From contig CBFFRP010000132.1 of the NCBI GenBank assembly GCA_965644295.1, positions 1-64,000 on the forward strand: DNA of 64,000 nt, given 5' to 3'. The position numbers and the translations under genes were made by a program. Below, piece by piece: positions 31,694 to 43,029 of this stretch (position 1 is the first letter of the stretch; every line of letters starts with the position of its first letter). Below the pieces are notes generated by a model. The model was given only the letters and a program-made list of their open reading frames with translations. It had not been told where the DNA came from and did not search any database. Origin of the DNA: Paraphysomonas bandaiensis. Its lineage: Eukaryota > Chrysophyceae.

Positions 31694-32710
31694 TGTGACC
31701 ACGTGGCATTTCCTATGCCCTATCTACGTGGCTATAGTACCAGAACTACATGCATTGCCCATTCAGGACCCTATAATATTAGTTCAGGACCATACATCAA
31801 GAACATTATATCATTAGGACCCTATACCATGTCTAGGATGCATATTCTATGTTATACTCATTAAGATGGGTTAATGAGCTATGATGTACCTACACACTGA
31901 ATCAACGTTCAGGTGTGATGTCCACTTTATCTACTGATGATGATGTACACTATGATCTGCTGATGGTGACTTCACGCAATGTGAAACCTGCCACAAATTT
32001 ATAATAAAGTTATGTGGGTCAGTATTCCAGTGTAGCAGTTGCAGTGTATACTTCCATAGGAATACGTACTGGCATTACCCATACTACCCTATAGGGGGGC
32101 AAGTACATATCACATCAAGGGTGAATGAATATTATATACTCGAGGTGCACGAGTGTTCATACCAGACTCAGTGGGGAATCAATTGTGACATGCAATACGT
32201 GGTATGCAGGGTTGTATTTACGTATAACCTGGATATTAGGGGTTTTGGGTTCTTGAATGCTAAAATACACCAAAGTGGCGGTATACTGTTTTTGTATGGG
32301 TATTTAGGTAGAAAGTAAAACGTAGGATGTAGTGTACTATTAGTATGCGGTTATACGTTGCTCCTAGGTTGCTGTGTGTATTCAGTTTATAGAACAAACA
32401 CGTTTCTGTGGGTGGTGATGACGTTGCAGGGTGTTGTGATGTTGTTGAGGAGTAGGAGTGGGTGTAACATGTATGCTATGATGTTATGCACTTGTTTAGG
32501 CTTAACCGAAGTGCTTGGTGCCAACGATCTTGTTGCACTGGCGGTGTTCCTTGCGTGGTGATACTTGGCGGGTATCATTTACTGAGCATTAGGTTTTTCC
32601 TAGAGCAGTCAAAACATAATTAATTATACATTGTTTTCACACTTGCGTGTTTGTGTGCTATACCTGTACTGCGAGCCGTGATTCTGGTTATCAAACCGGG
32701 TTACGTCATA
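31694..32710 (+). repeat. Gypsy 3' LTR (1017 bp)
   Basis: Near-identical to 24331-25342. Visible differences: an extra GAT near 31937, two extra bases near 32164, and substitutions near 32073, 32214 and 32482, plus the last-but-one base (GTCATA). Confidence 0.92.
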
Positions 32711-32714
32711 GAAG

Positions 32715-32844
32715 TAGTGATTTATGCATGGCACAAAACGAGCTTGTGTTGTTTAACACAATTTGTGTAAACGATATTAATAAATCTATCTAGTCTAACA
32801 ACTTAATCTCTCTTTGATCTAAGTAAAATGAGCATTTCCCAACA
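32715..32844 (+). repeat. Copia 3' LTR, second part (130 bp)
   Basis: It continues the copia LTR (TAGTGATTTATGC to CCCAACA) after the gypsy element and its GAAG target duplication (32711-32714, also at 24327-24330). It is followed by the copia target duplication GTAAT at 32845-32849. Confidence 0.95.
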
Positions 32845-32950
32845 GTAATGGCATTATAATTGTCGGGGCATTATTTTCATTAAGGCCATTATAATTGCCA
32901 GGAAGTAAGTGGTCTACCATTAATGAGCCATTAATGGCTACCAGGCCTTG

Positions 32951-33800
32951 GATTGATTAATCATAAGATACTCTTCATAATTTCATAACTCCTCTATTAT
33001 TATAATATCCAGCAATTCTGATAATAACCTGCTACGTCAAGTTATGACACAATTGGATGATTTACTAAGTTAACTGGATGTGTATTCACTCATTAATCAA
33101 GTTAAGATAAGAGAAGATTATAATAAATATAATAAACAATATATCACGTTATCTCTACTACCACTCATTTCTAGTACGGTCCTATATCGTCACTATCTTC
33201 TTGTATGGTCAATATATATTCAGTTCTCATTACTTCTCATAATACAGTAAACCTCTACTGTATTCTCCAGTAACCGTCATCCGTCATAATTCCAATATCT
33301 TAGAATTACAGCTTTTAATTGCTTAAACAGCAAAATTCAGCACTCCCTCTCTATTCAAAGCTGTACATTGAATTGTCAAACCACGAGACATAACTGATGG
33401 GTAGAATTACAGCTTTTTATTGCTCCAACGACAAAACTCAACAATGCATATATATCAATCGCCCCCTAATTTAAATTGCGTCCGTTTCGAGTAGCGAGTA
33501 GTACACAGGTGTGGTTAACCGTATTATGAGAATTAATATCATGACGACAAGTATATAGTAGTAGTGAAACGGAATAATATAGTGACCATGCAAGTCAGTG
33601 ACGACGTGAGATCATACGAGAAATGAGTGGTAGTAGAGATTGGAGATAAAATGAAATTGATGAATGATTAGAGATATTAAATTTATTATAGTTTCTAATA
33701 TATAGCACATTACTAATGCGCTCTCTCATCTGAGAATGTTGTGACCGGAAAACGTCGACGTAGTAGTGGGGTATCGTACAAAGAATAGCTTTATATTATG
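32951..33800. other. AT-rich intergenic DNA with imperfect inverted repeat
   Basis: No gene is seen. Positions 33145-33195 and 33595-33650 are imperfect inverted copies (ATCTCTACTACCACTCATTT). Two copies of a motif GAATTACAGCTTTT(A/T)ATTGC at about 33303 and 33403 also resemble 13803-13850. Confidence 0.4.
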
Positions 33801-33814
33801 CTTGACGGAATAGC

Positions 33815-34440
33815 TTGAACTGTATAATATATGTGTGTAGTCGGTGACTTTTATTGCTGTAAGACTGAAGTAATATGGAAGAAATTAGTAAAAAATATTA
33901 TAAATAATACTTTTCACACTGTTATTAACTTCATAGTTACTTTAGGGTTACCACCCGTTGTTGCTGAACTTCGGACTAGCAGAACTTCTCGTGATCTTTT
34001 AGTGAGAAAAAATAATGATGATCCCACTTGCTTATGATCCTCCACCTACTACTAATAATGTGCCCCCAACGGCTGTTGCCGCGTCGTCTCCGAGCATATA
34101 GAGGTACTGTATGCAGTAGTGGTGAAGATAGCTATATATGCGTATATGCAATGTATCCAAAATCAGGGTATTAGGTTTTGGAGCGTTGAAAGTTCAAGAG
34201 AGAGGCAAATGCAGCTTTATGAGAATACGATATTTTACAAAACACAAGTAGCAGGGCCAACTTGTAAAGCAATAAATACTGCTAATTACAACTATATTTG
34301 CAACTTTATCTTTATCTTTCACCTCTCCGCAGATACAAATTATACAGTACGTATAATAATAACTAACTCAGTACTTAGATATTAAACCTGGTGAAATCGA
34401 ATTACCAGGTTTTGGTATTACCTCTCTACTAGACTTTATT
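33815..34440. repeat. Decayed TIR element related to 11985-12551
   Basis: Positions 33815-34000 match the reverse complement of about 12180-12360 (shared TGTAGTCGGTGACTTTT and AATAATACTTTTCA...CTGTTA). Positions 34330-34415 match about 12420-12490 directly, including AAACCTGGTGAAATCG and TTACCAGGTTTT. Only short open frames remain. Confidence 0.5.
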
Positions 34441-34751
34441 GATACCAATATTTCTATAATATAAGGGAGCAATTTCTTGAGCCTGCACTTCTATATATGT
34501 TAACTTCTGCTTTTTATATATAGGAAAGTCTGATTATTACATGAGAACTGTTGTGTACAGAAACTAGTTGCTTTTTATATATATTATAATAATATTATAG
34601 ATACATGTGATTATTTGATTAATAATAACACTTTGATTTTTTATTTATGATACTCAAGAAAACTCTTATTTTCTCTCACAAATAAAAAGCAACAACCTAC
34701 AAATAGCTATCCTAACCAAAAGATAATGTATGACGTGTATTGGTTGTGTGA

Positions 34752-35105
34752 TGGGTATGTTGTAGTGGGTGTGATAGTGACCGCTCAGGTAGATGTCGTC
34801 GTAGAAAACATAAGAATTATGTGGAATCGAATTCTAGCGACGAGGATGACTTAAATTCTAGCAATGAGGAGGAGCAGGAAGTCACAGAGAGCGAGCTGGA
34901 AAAATGTATCAGTGAAAGTTCCGATGAATTCAGCAGTTCTGATGGTGAGGATGAAATACAGTTCAAAGTAGGTGAGAAAGTGAGAAATATTCATGGGCTC
35001 AATGGTATAGTTACTGCAGTGAATGGAAAGTTATATGATGTTACCTATATTGATGGTCGTACTGATAGACTTAAAGTCATTGTATTTAAGACCACAAGTA
35101 GTTAG
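34752..35105 (+). pseudogene. Acidic protein fragment with a small beta-barrel-like end
   Basis: The frame is open from 34752 to the TAG at 35103, but there is no ATG in the upstream part. It contains a basic CRRRKHKNY stretch, a long Ser/Asp/Glu-rich region, and the end VGEKVRNIHGLNGIVTAVNG, which looks like a Tudor/KOW-type fold. Acidic N-termini like this occur in piggyBac-like transposases, but no catalytic domain follows. Probably an exon or relic of a transposon gene. Confidence 0.35.
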
Positions 35106-35581
35106 AAACAAAGTAGGTTCGAATAGGACAATGACTGCTGGCAGCTACACTTATGTTGCTCATGATGATCAATGGGTTGACCGTGGTAGTATAAGGGCAG
35201 ATAACGTGGTTGCTGGTAAGCGAAAACGTGCTTCTGTTACATCCTATAGGACTTAAAATGTTAATAAAATTAATATTTTTTGTTGTCTCTAACCCTAACA
35301 CTACAAATAGAATAGCTTTTTAAACATTTCTGTTTATATACTGTAAATACTCCTAAATTTCCCAAAATATCGTAGAATTCCCACGTTTGCATAATGTTTA
35401 CTTAACTTAACAAGTGATAATGAGAATTACCCCTTGTTCATATCATTATTTATTTGATATTTGAGCACGGGAGGACATTGCCCCTATATAACGCGTGGTT
35501 AAATATAACTATACTCATATCGCCACAAATTGATCATAAGCACACACACAGGAAAAGCTCGGAGTAATGCACCCTACTTAG

Positions 35582-36202
35582 CAGGCTTGCGTAACAATTA
35601 ATTGGTTTTCAAAGTGATAAGTTCAATATTTATTATCGGTAAAAGTTGCCAATTTATTATATATAGAAACTTACGATGTCCGCGCTTTTGCAGTATTCAC
35701 CAAGTGACTTTCCAGAACTTTTGTAAGCGGCGACGTGCGCATCCCAATATATATGTCATCGACTTTCTCGACTGCCGCTGGATTATCCCCCTGCCCTTTT
35801 CCCTCGAGGGCATGAGCGCCTGGCGCTCTGCCTTTCCCAACTTCAATTGGGCCGATGCCAGGTAGGAAGAGCTGCGAATCAGATCTGCAAACTCTGCTGA
35901 GACTTTCGCACTAAAGTTAGCGGGGATATGGTCGAGAATCCTAGCCCAATCCCCTCCAGCTAGTTCTTGCAGCTCGTCGTGGATCCACTGCGAGTAAGCC
36001 TGGTCGGCGCTAGCCCGTTTGATTGCACCTATTTTGCTAACACCTAGAAATGTTGATGTTTTTTTGGGATGAGATTATAGGTCATAGAGTCATTCTAAAA
36101 TCAATCAATAGAACTAAATGCAAGTAATTGGATGCTTGATTAATAATTCCAATTACTATTGTTGGACACCGGTCACCAATTAACTGTTACGCAAGCCCGC
36201 TA
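35582..36202. mobile_element. hAT-like TIR element carrying a coding fragment, copy 1
   Basis: The ends are CAGGCTTGCGTAACAATTAATTG and the inverted CAATTAACTGTTACGCAAGCC, flanked by the 8-bp direct repeat CTACTTAG (35574-35581 and 36203-36210), typical of hAT elements. The interior is GC-richer and holds a minus-strand frame of about 115 codons (about 35697-36043) with no ATG, preceded by an acceptor-like TTTCTAG. It includes DELQELAGGDWARILDHIPA. I do not recognise the family. It may be a captured host exon (Pack-type element). Confidence 0.6.
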
Positions 36203-36426
36203 CTACTTAGTGCGCGGACCAAGTGGAGTTACATCTATTCGAAGTAGACAAAAGCGATAATATATAGAAATATCACAACTATTCGTTCGTTATTACAAAC
36301 TCAATAAAGCACATGGAAACACTTAAGCCTCAACAAAGTGCTTGTTTCACCCGAAAATAACATATGGAAGCACTTAAGCCTCAACAATATGTTTAAAATC
36401 AATAATTTATTGGCAACAAATATAGC

Positions 36427-36886
36427 TTAGAAGCACTTACGGTGGACAATAGAAGGTCCAGACTCGTCATACTCAGCCTTGGAGATCCACATTTGCTGGA
36501 AAGTAGAAAGAGAGGCGAGAATGGATCCACCAATCCAGACACTGTACTTGCGCTCTGGGGGAGCGACAACCTTGATCTTCATGGTAGAAGGAGCAAGGGC
36601 AGTGAGCTCCTTTGTCATACGCTCGGCAATGCCAGGATACATAGTAGTACCGCCAGACATGACGACATTGGCGTATAGATCCCTGCGGATATCGACATCG
36701 CACTTCATGACAGTCTGGAAGGTGCAGTCGTGAACACCACTGGCCTCCTTGCCAATAAGCGAGGGCTGGAAGAGAACCTCCGGGCATCTGAATCTCTCGT
36801 TACCAATGACAATGACATTGCCATCAGGGAGCTCGTAAGACTTCTCGAGAGCAGATGACTCGGCAGCGGTCTTCATCTCCTGGTCG
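36427..36886 (-). pseudogene. Truncated actin (C-terminal 40%)
   Basis: It encodes about 153 C-terminal codons of actin 2, through the stop codon and 3' UTR, and ends at 36886 where the sequence jumps to intergenic DNA (equal to 35315). No start, promoter or N-terminal half is present. It was created by the 1788-bp duplication. The coding part appears identical to actin 2. Confidence 0.93.
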
Positions 36887-37369
36887 GCTTTTTAAACATT
36901 TCTGTTTATATACTGTAAATACTCCTAAATTTCCCAAAATATCGTAGAATTCCCACGTTTGCATAATGTTTACTTAACTTAACAAGTGATAACGTGGTTG
37001 CTGGTAAGCGAAAACGTGCTTCTGTTACATCCTATAGGACTTAAAATGTTAATAAAATTAATATTTTTTGTTGTCTCTAACCCTAACACTACAAATAGAA
37101 TAGCTTTTTAAACATTTCTGTTTATATACTGTAAATACTCCTAAATTTCCCAAAATATCGTAGAATTCCCACGTTTGCATAATGTTTACTTAACTTAACA
37201 AGTGATAATGAGAATTACCCCTTGTTCATATCATTATTTATTTGATATTTGAGCACGGGAGGACATTGCCCCTATATAACGCGTGGTTAAATATAACTAT
37301 ACTCATATCGCCACAAATTGATCATGAGCACACACACAGGAAAAGCTCGGAGTAATGCACCCTACTTAG

Positions 37370-37990
37370 CAGGCTTGCGTAACAATTAATTGGTTTTCAA
37401 AGTGATAAGTTCAATATTTATTATCGGTAAAAGTTGCCAATTTATTATATATAGAAACTTACGATGTCCGCGCTTTTGCAGTATTCACCAAGTGACTTTC
37501 CAGAACTTTTGTAAGCGGCGACGTGCGCATCCCAATATATATGTCATCGACTTTCTCGACTGCCGCTGGATTATCCCCCTGCCCTTTTCCCTCGAGGGCA
37601 TGAGCGCCTGGCGCTCTGCCTTTCCCAACTTCAATTGGGCCGATGCCAGGTAGGAAGAGCTGCGAATCAGATCTGCAAACTCTGCTGAGACTTTCGCACT
37701 AAAGTTAGCGGGGATATGGTCGAGAATCCTAGCCCAATCCCCTCCAGCTAGTTCTTGCAGCTCGTCGTGGATCCACTGCGAGTAAGCCTGGTCGGCGCTA
37801 GCCCGTTTGATTGCACCTATTTTGCTAACACCTAGAAATGTTGATGTTTTTTTGGGATGAGATTATAGGTCATAGAGTCATTCTAAAATCAATCAATAGA
37901 ACTAAATGCAAGTAATTGGATGCTTGATTAATAATTCCAATTACTATTGTTGGACACCGGTCACCAATTAACTGTTACGCAAGCCCGCTA
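37370..37990. mobile_element. hAT-like TIR element carrying a coding fragment, copy 2
   Basis: This is the 1788-bp-offset duplicate of 35582-36202, not an independent insertion, because the flanking DNA is duplicated too. The minus-strand fragment lies at about 37485-37831. Confidence 0.6.
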
Positions 37991-38097
37991 CTACTTAGTG
38001 CGCGGACCAAGTGGAGTTACATCTATTCGAAGTAGACAAAAGCGATAATATATAGAAATATCACAACTATTCGTTCGTTATTACAAACTCAATAAAG

Positions 38098-38175
38098 CAC
38101 ATGGAAACACTTAAGCCTCAACAAAGTGCTTGTTTCACCCGAAAATAACATATGGAAGCACTTAAGCCTCAACAA
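38098..38175 (-). promoter_or_regulatory. Paired 18-nt motif in actin 2 3' UTR
   Basis: Two copies, on the minus strand, of GTTGAGGCTTAAGTG(C/T)TTCCAT lie downstream of the actin 2 stop, as in actin 1, although the surrounding 3' UTR has diverged. Confidence 0.45.
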
Positions 38176-38214
38176 TATGTTTAAAATCAATAATTTATTG
38201 GCAACAAATATAGC

Positions 38215-39345
38215 TTAGAAGCACTTACGGTGGACAATAGAAGGTCCAGACTCGTCATACTCAGCCTTGGAGATCCACATTTGCTGGAAAGTAGAAAGAG
38301 AGGCGAGAATGGATCCACCAATCCAGACACTGTACTTGCGCTCTGGGGGAGCGACAACCTTGATCTTCATGGTAGAAGGAGCAAGGGCAGTGAGCTCCTT
38401 TGTCATACGCTCGGCAATGCCAGGATACATAGTAGTACCGCCAGACATGACGACATTGGCGTATAGATCCCTGCGGATATCGACATCGCACTTCATGACA
38501 GTCTGGAAGGTGCAGTCGTGAACACCACTGGCCTCCTTGCCAATAAGCGAGGGCTGGAAGAGAACCTCCGGGCATCTGAATCTCTCGTTACCAATGACAA
38601 TGACATTGCCATCAGGGAGCTCGTAAGACTTCTCGAGAGCAGATGACTCGGCAGCGGTCTTCATCTCCTGGTCGAAGTCGAGGGCGACGTAGGTGAGCTT
38701 TTCCTTGATGTCGCGGACAATCTCTCTCTCGGCAGTGGTGGTGAAAGAGTATCCACGCTCTGTGAGAATCTTCATCAAGTAGTCAGTGAGGTCACGGCCA
38801 GCAAGATCGAGACGGACAATAGCGTGGGGCAAGGCATAGCCCTCGTAAATGGGGACGGTGTGGGATACACCATCACCAGAGTCAAGGACACACCCGGTAG
38901 TACGGCCAGAGGCATACAGGGAGAGAACAGCCTGGATGTTAACATACATGGCGGGTACGTTGAATGTCTCGAACATGATCTGAGTCATGCGCTCTCTGTT
39001 AGCCTTGGGGTTAAGAGGAGCCTCGGTGAGAAGAACGGGGTGTTCCTCAGGAGCGACTCTGAGCTCGTTGTAGAAGGTGTGGTGCCAGATCTTCTCCATA
39101 TCGTCCCAATTAGTCACGATTCCGTGCTCAATAGGATACTTAAGGGTAAGAACACCTCTCTTGGACTGAGCCTCGTCTCCCACGTAGGCATCCTTCTGAT
39201 CCATGCCAACCATGATACCAGGGTGCTTGGGGCGTCCCACAATAGAAGGAAACACAGCACGAGGGGCATCGTCTCCAGCGAAACCAGCCTTACACATGCC
39301 GGACCCATTATCAACCACCAAAGCCTGTACGTCGTCGTCTGCCAT
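38215..39345 (-). CDS. Actin, gene 2
   Basis: Complete intronless 376-aa actin. The protein differs visibly from actin 1 only at TTMYPG (TTMFPG in actin 1). All nucleotide-binding and C-terminal blocks are present. The gene and its 153-bp upstream block form an inverted duplicate of 9717-11000, while the 3' UTRs differ outside the paired motif. A partial tandem copy of its 3' end lies immediately downstream. Confidence 0.98.
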
Positions 39346-39498
39346 TGTATTAAAGTAGGGATTCAGATACTTCTATATCGATGCCAAAAGTGATAATATC
39401 AAAATATTGTTCACAGTCCTAACAGGATTTGTGATCACAGTTGGTTGTCTTTTCAAGATACGGTATCTTTAGGAGGTACCATCTTCAGTTTATTTTTT

Positions 39499-40073
39499 AT
39501 GTATGTATGTATGTATGTATGTATGTATGTATGTATGTATGTATGTATGTATGTATGTATGTATGTATGTATGTATGTATGTATGTATGTATGTATGTAT
39601 GTATGTATGTATGTATGTATGTATGTATGTATGTATGTATGTATGTATGTATGTATGTATGTATGTATGTATGTATGTATGTATGTATGTATGTATGTAT
39701 GTATGTATGTATGTATGTATGTATGTATGTATGTATGTATGTATGTATGTATGTATGTATGTATGTATGTATGTATGTATGTATGTATGTATGTATGTAT
39801 GTATGCAGGTGGGTATGTATGTATGTATGTATGTATGTATGTATGTATGTATGTATGTATGTATGTATGTATGTATGTATGTATGTATGTATGTATGTAT
39901 GTATGTATGTATGTATGTATGTATGTATGTATGTATGTATGTATGTATGTATGTATGTATGTATGTATGTATGTATGTATGTATGTATGTATGTATGTAT
40001 GTATGTATGTATGTATGTATGTATGTATGTATGTATGTATGTATGTATGTATGTATGTATGTATGCAGGTGGG
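39499..40073. repeat. TATG microsatellite with higher-order duplication
   Basis: About 570 bp of (TATG)n directly follows the actin 2 upstream block. It is broken by GCAGGTGGG at 39805-39813 and again at 40065-40073, exactly 260 bp apart, so a segment of the array was probably duplicated. Because the 4-nt period has no stops, it creates long frames on both strands (MYVC and HTYI repeats), which are not genes. Confidence 0.97.
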
Positions 40074-40203
40074 TATCTTTATAGTATATAGATATCTGAA
40101 ATAATAATGACACATGACTTCAGTAAATGGAGTGTATTCACTGTAGAAATTAGACATCACTCTATTTATTGATCGAGAGGCTTAATTCGTCATTCGATTC
40201 TCT

Positions 40204-42079
40204 ATGATAGTTTTAGTTTTCCTCGTTGCTCTGTTTTGTATTCAACTGACCTTCACCGTCAATGCTTCTGAACCTCCTCAAATTATAGTAGATCTGACAG
40301 TGTCTCCCTCTATTCAAACAACTATCGCAGCACAGGTACAACATACGTAACTATTAGTTATATTATATGTAATACCTGCGTCTACGCCAGACCTGTGCAG
40401 GGTTGCTCAATAGAGCGCGGTCGCCAACAAGTGTGTACACTCTAATGAACGAGCCCTATGATAGCCAGTGGTTGGAGGATATCCATAACATAACTGATCC
40501 CAAATTAAAGACGGTTGACGAATTGATCTCTATATGCTTTTCGACTACTTCTGTTGTGAAGGGATATATTCTGTATAACTATACAATACAACAAGCCTTG
40601 GTTCCTAACCTTATCACCCTCTCTGGTTTATTGGACGCCGTTTTGTTGGAGGACCATTTCGCAACTATGGATACTCCGCTTCTATATGATGCGAATGTGG
40701 AATGGGTAGGGTATACTGCGTTGGATGCTAGCCGGTACGTGTACGACAACTACGTTAATTTCACATCCACTTTGGCCTTCATGAACCCGGGATATGACAA
40801 CGCTGCTTACCCTCGCGACCCTCCTCTTACTGGAACTCTCCAGCCGGGCCTAATCGACTATATAACTAAAAATCGAATTTTCAACTTTTATTTAAATGAC
40901 GCATGCGTCAAAGGCACACCGGAGTATGAATTCATGCTGATGATGACAACGAATAATCCATGGCCAAGGCCTATTCCGGTATATGGGTATAATGATGCAT
41001 ATCCAATTGCGGGTGATATTTTTGAGGCAGAGACGGGTTGTACTGAGGCCCACAATATGGGTCAGATTGCATCTACTAATGTCAACAACTTGGCATTTTT
41101 CTCTCGACAGGAAACTACCACAACACCAATTCCTCAGAACCCAGTAGAGAAACAACAATTTAACAGCTCCAAGACTTACATAACGCTGGTTATAGGTAAG
41201 TTTATAACTTAGTAGCTAGTTATAACTTAAACTGAGATTATATATCTGACTTAGCGCTTGTATAAATGCTGTGAATGGACACGTGAAAGATATGGATCCA
41301 CTCCTCTTACACCTCTTCTATTTTGTATATTCAAAGGTGACGGAGATAACATCAGCTACCTCAAGACAAGTCGCAAATCGTGGATGCAGCAACGCATGTC
41401 GTACTGCTCTGCGGATCCGTCTTATCCTGGGTGTTTCCCTCTTGTTTGGAGTATTTCCCCACAAGCTGCTCACCTCGCACCAGATTGGTTAGAGTGGTAT
41501 TACAATGCTTCGTATGCTACTAGACATGATTTTTTTATGCTTCCTCCAAGTGGAGACTTGTACTCTTATCCATCCGAAATGCCGAGCGATGTACTGGAGT
41601 TTTATGTGTCCAATACGGAGCAGGATTGTACAGTTCTATCCACGAGTGCGACAGTAGAGTGGGAATGGTTCGGACATTGGAAAGTAGCTGTTGACTCCTA
41701 TTTCCCGCGGTATGCAGAGAATAATATTGTACGGGGCATATTTACAGTGAATGTTCCCTTTAATCTGCCAACCCCTACTATTTTCAATCCCGATGAGTAC
41801 TACCGTATTGTCTCTGAATCTGTCGTCGTATTTAAATCCCGTGAATGGAGAGGTACAGATAGTGGTGACACCCCTTTCAGTCATCATAATTTCTTAACTG
41901 TTGAACAAATGGCCTCAGAACTCAACCACCTTCCTTTGGGCACCGTAAGCTGGATATATATTACCAGTGATGGTGGGGGAAACCTGGACATGCTATACGA
42001 CCTCGTTCAGATTTTGGATGAGCATGTGATGATTGTAGACCATGAGACCCTAATCGATTTGGCTCTGCAAAGGGGATAA
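40204..42079 (+). CDS. Secreted GxGYxYP-family (putative glycoside hydrolase) protein
   Basis: Three exons, 40204-40335, 40391-41195 and 41337-42079 (introns of 55 and 141 nt), give 559 aa. The N-terminus MIVLVFLVALFCIQLTFTVN is a clear signal peptide. The family signature is visible as VYGYNDAYPIAGDIFEAETG followed by HNMGQIASTNVNNLAFFS, and the second splice restores TYITLVIGDGDNISYLK, the DGDN block conserved in GxGYxYP proteins. These are putative glycoside hydrolases of unproven substrate. Location is secreted or cell surface. The second intron is the least certain junction, but it rebuilds the conserved block exactly. Confidence 0.82.
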
Positions 42080-42456
42080 AAACAATTCAGAAATTCTTGC
42101 ATGGGGTAGGCAGTTAAATGTGGTATAAATGCTATAATGATACCAACAGCCTACAGCCCCACTGAAACAATGTGTGTTATCAGCGCCATTGTTTTAAAGA
42201 ATATATCTTGCAACTATGCTTTGATACTATCGAAATTCACTTTATGCTGCCATCTTTGACCTAGTATGTTTACTACCGTCCGTGGTGATTAATAAACGCA
42301 AGAATTTTATGTCAAAGTAAACCTTGCTCTACTATAAATCTTAAACTTGCTTCATTGAACACAATGCACTTTTAAGAAAGAATTATAATGATTAATCAAA
42401 ACACTTCATAACATATTCATGTATTCATGCAACATGTTGTGAACATCTATTCTCAG
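42080..42456. other. Intergenic DNA
   Basis: AT-rich sequence after the GxGYxYP gene. No gene or repeat is recognised. Confidence 0.4.
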
Positions 42457-43029
42457 CAGCTCAGCAGGGCTGCGTAGCAATGAATTGCAATTTAATTGCA
42501 ATTATTAGATATAGCACGGGCAATTATTGTCTAATTAAATTAGTTACTCATTACAAGCACGAATAGCATCTTCAACCGCACTTGGGCCTCTAATCGAAGA
42601 GGTGCCATATATTTGCGCAGATCATGTTGTTGGCCTCTTTCTACACAACTAGTAGTGGAGTAGTTAAATATGCTTCAAGCAGGTACTTAGTTGGTTTGGT
42701 AGTGCGTAGTCGCTTTTGTTATTGGTATGCTTGGTGTCTTCTCGTTAGTGAGTCGACACCATCATCTTCTAATTTCACTTTCTTGTTAGTTCTGTCCAAC
42801 AGAAAAAGTTTGAGCTGTGCTCTCTCAGTTTTCCAACTTCTAATTCTAATATATTATGTTATTATGCTATAATATAGTATAGTAAATAATTGTCAATTAA
42901 TTGCAATTTCATTGCGACCTTCCAGCGAGCAAAATTACAATTGCAATTATAACATAATAATATTATTTTCCTCACAACTTACTTTCAATTACAATTAATT
43001 ACAATTCAATTAATTGTTACGCAGCCCTG
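42457..43029. mobile_element. hAT-like MITE, complete
   Basis: The left end CAGGGCTGCGTAGCAATGAA (42465) and right end (minus strand) CAGGGCTGCGTAACAATTAA are inverted repeats rich in CAATTAATTG. ATTCTCAG stands at 42449-42456 and 43030-43037, an 8-bp target duplication. There are 8 extra bases (CAGCTCAG) between the left duplication and the CAGGG end. The interior has no transposase. A relative lies at 56933-57980. Confidence 0.65.

Larger units (their letters stand above)
24331..32710 (+). mobile_element. Ty3/gypsy LTR retrotransposon
   Basis: 8380-bp element with LTRs at 24331-25342 and 31694-32710, gag 25727-27535 and pol 27551-31522, and a 4-bp target duplication GAAG. LTR ends are TGTGAC...GTCACA (GTCATA in the 3' copy). 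The LTRs differ by about five substitutions and two small indels (3 and 2 bp). Because it sits in the copia LTR it inserted after copia. Confidence 0.93.
19006..32844 (+). mobile_element. Ty1/copia LTR retrotransposon, interrupted by gypsy
   Basis: Removing the inner gypsy insertion leaves a 5455-bp element: 19006-24330 joined to 32715-32844. The 5' LTR is 293 bp. The 3' LTR is split into 163 bp and 130 bp, which also total 293 bp, and I saw no difference between the LTRs. With an intact 1570-codon frame this points to a recent insertion. The gypsy insertion probably removed normal 3'-LTR function. Confidence 0.92.
18971..32950. mobile_element. Small hAT-like TIR element split by the copia insertion
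   Basis: The left part (18971-19005) starts CAGGGCCTGGAATCCGTTAA and the right part (32850-32950) ends, read on the minus strand, with CAAGGCCTGGTAGCCATTAA. Together they form a roughly 136-bp non-autonomous element with inverted ends. The flanks GATCGATT and GATTGATT match at 7 of 8 positions, as an 8-bp hAT-type target duplication would after one mutation. The copia element inserted inside it. Confidence 0.6.
35200..38775. repeat. 1788-bp tandem duplication
   Basis: Positions 35200-36987 are repeated at 36988-38775 with an exact offset of 1788 bp up to the actin breakpoint (36886); I saw one substitution (near 35536/37324). Between the actin breakpoint and the second unit sits a third partial copy: 36887-36992 equals 35315-35420. 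Each junction has only a few shared bases (the second has GTGATAA). Confidence 0.88.

Noticed and set aside
34119-34385. 88-codon frame
   Set aside because: It runs through a decayed TIR element and intergenic DNA; composition is not protein-like.
39441-40160. Long frames (MYVC and HTYI repeats) over the TATG array, also at 45096-46022
   Set aside because: A 4-nt repeat without stops stays open in every frame. These are artefacts of the microsatellite.
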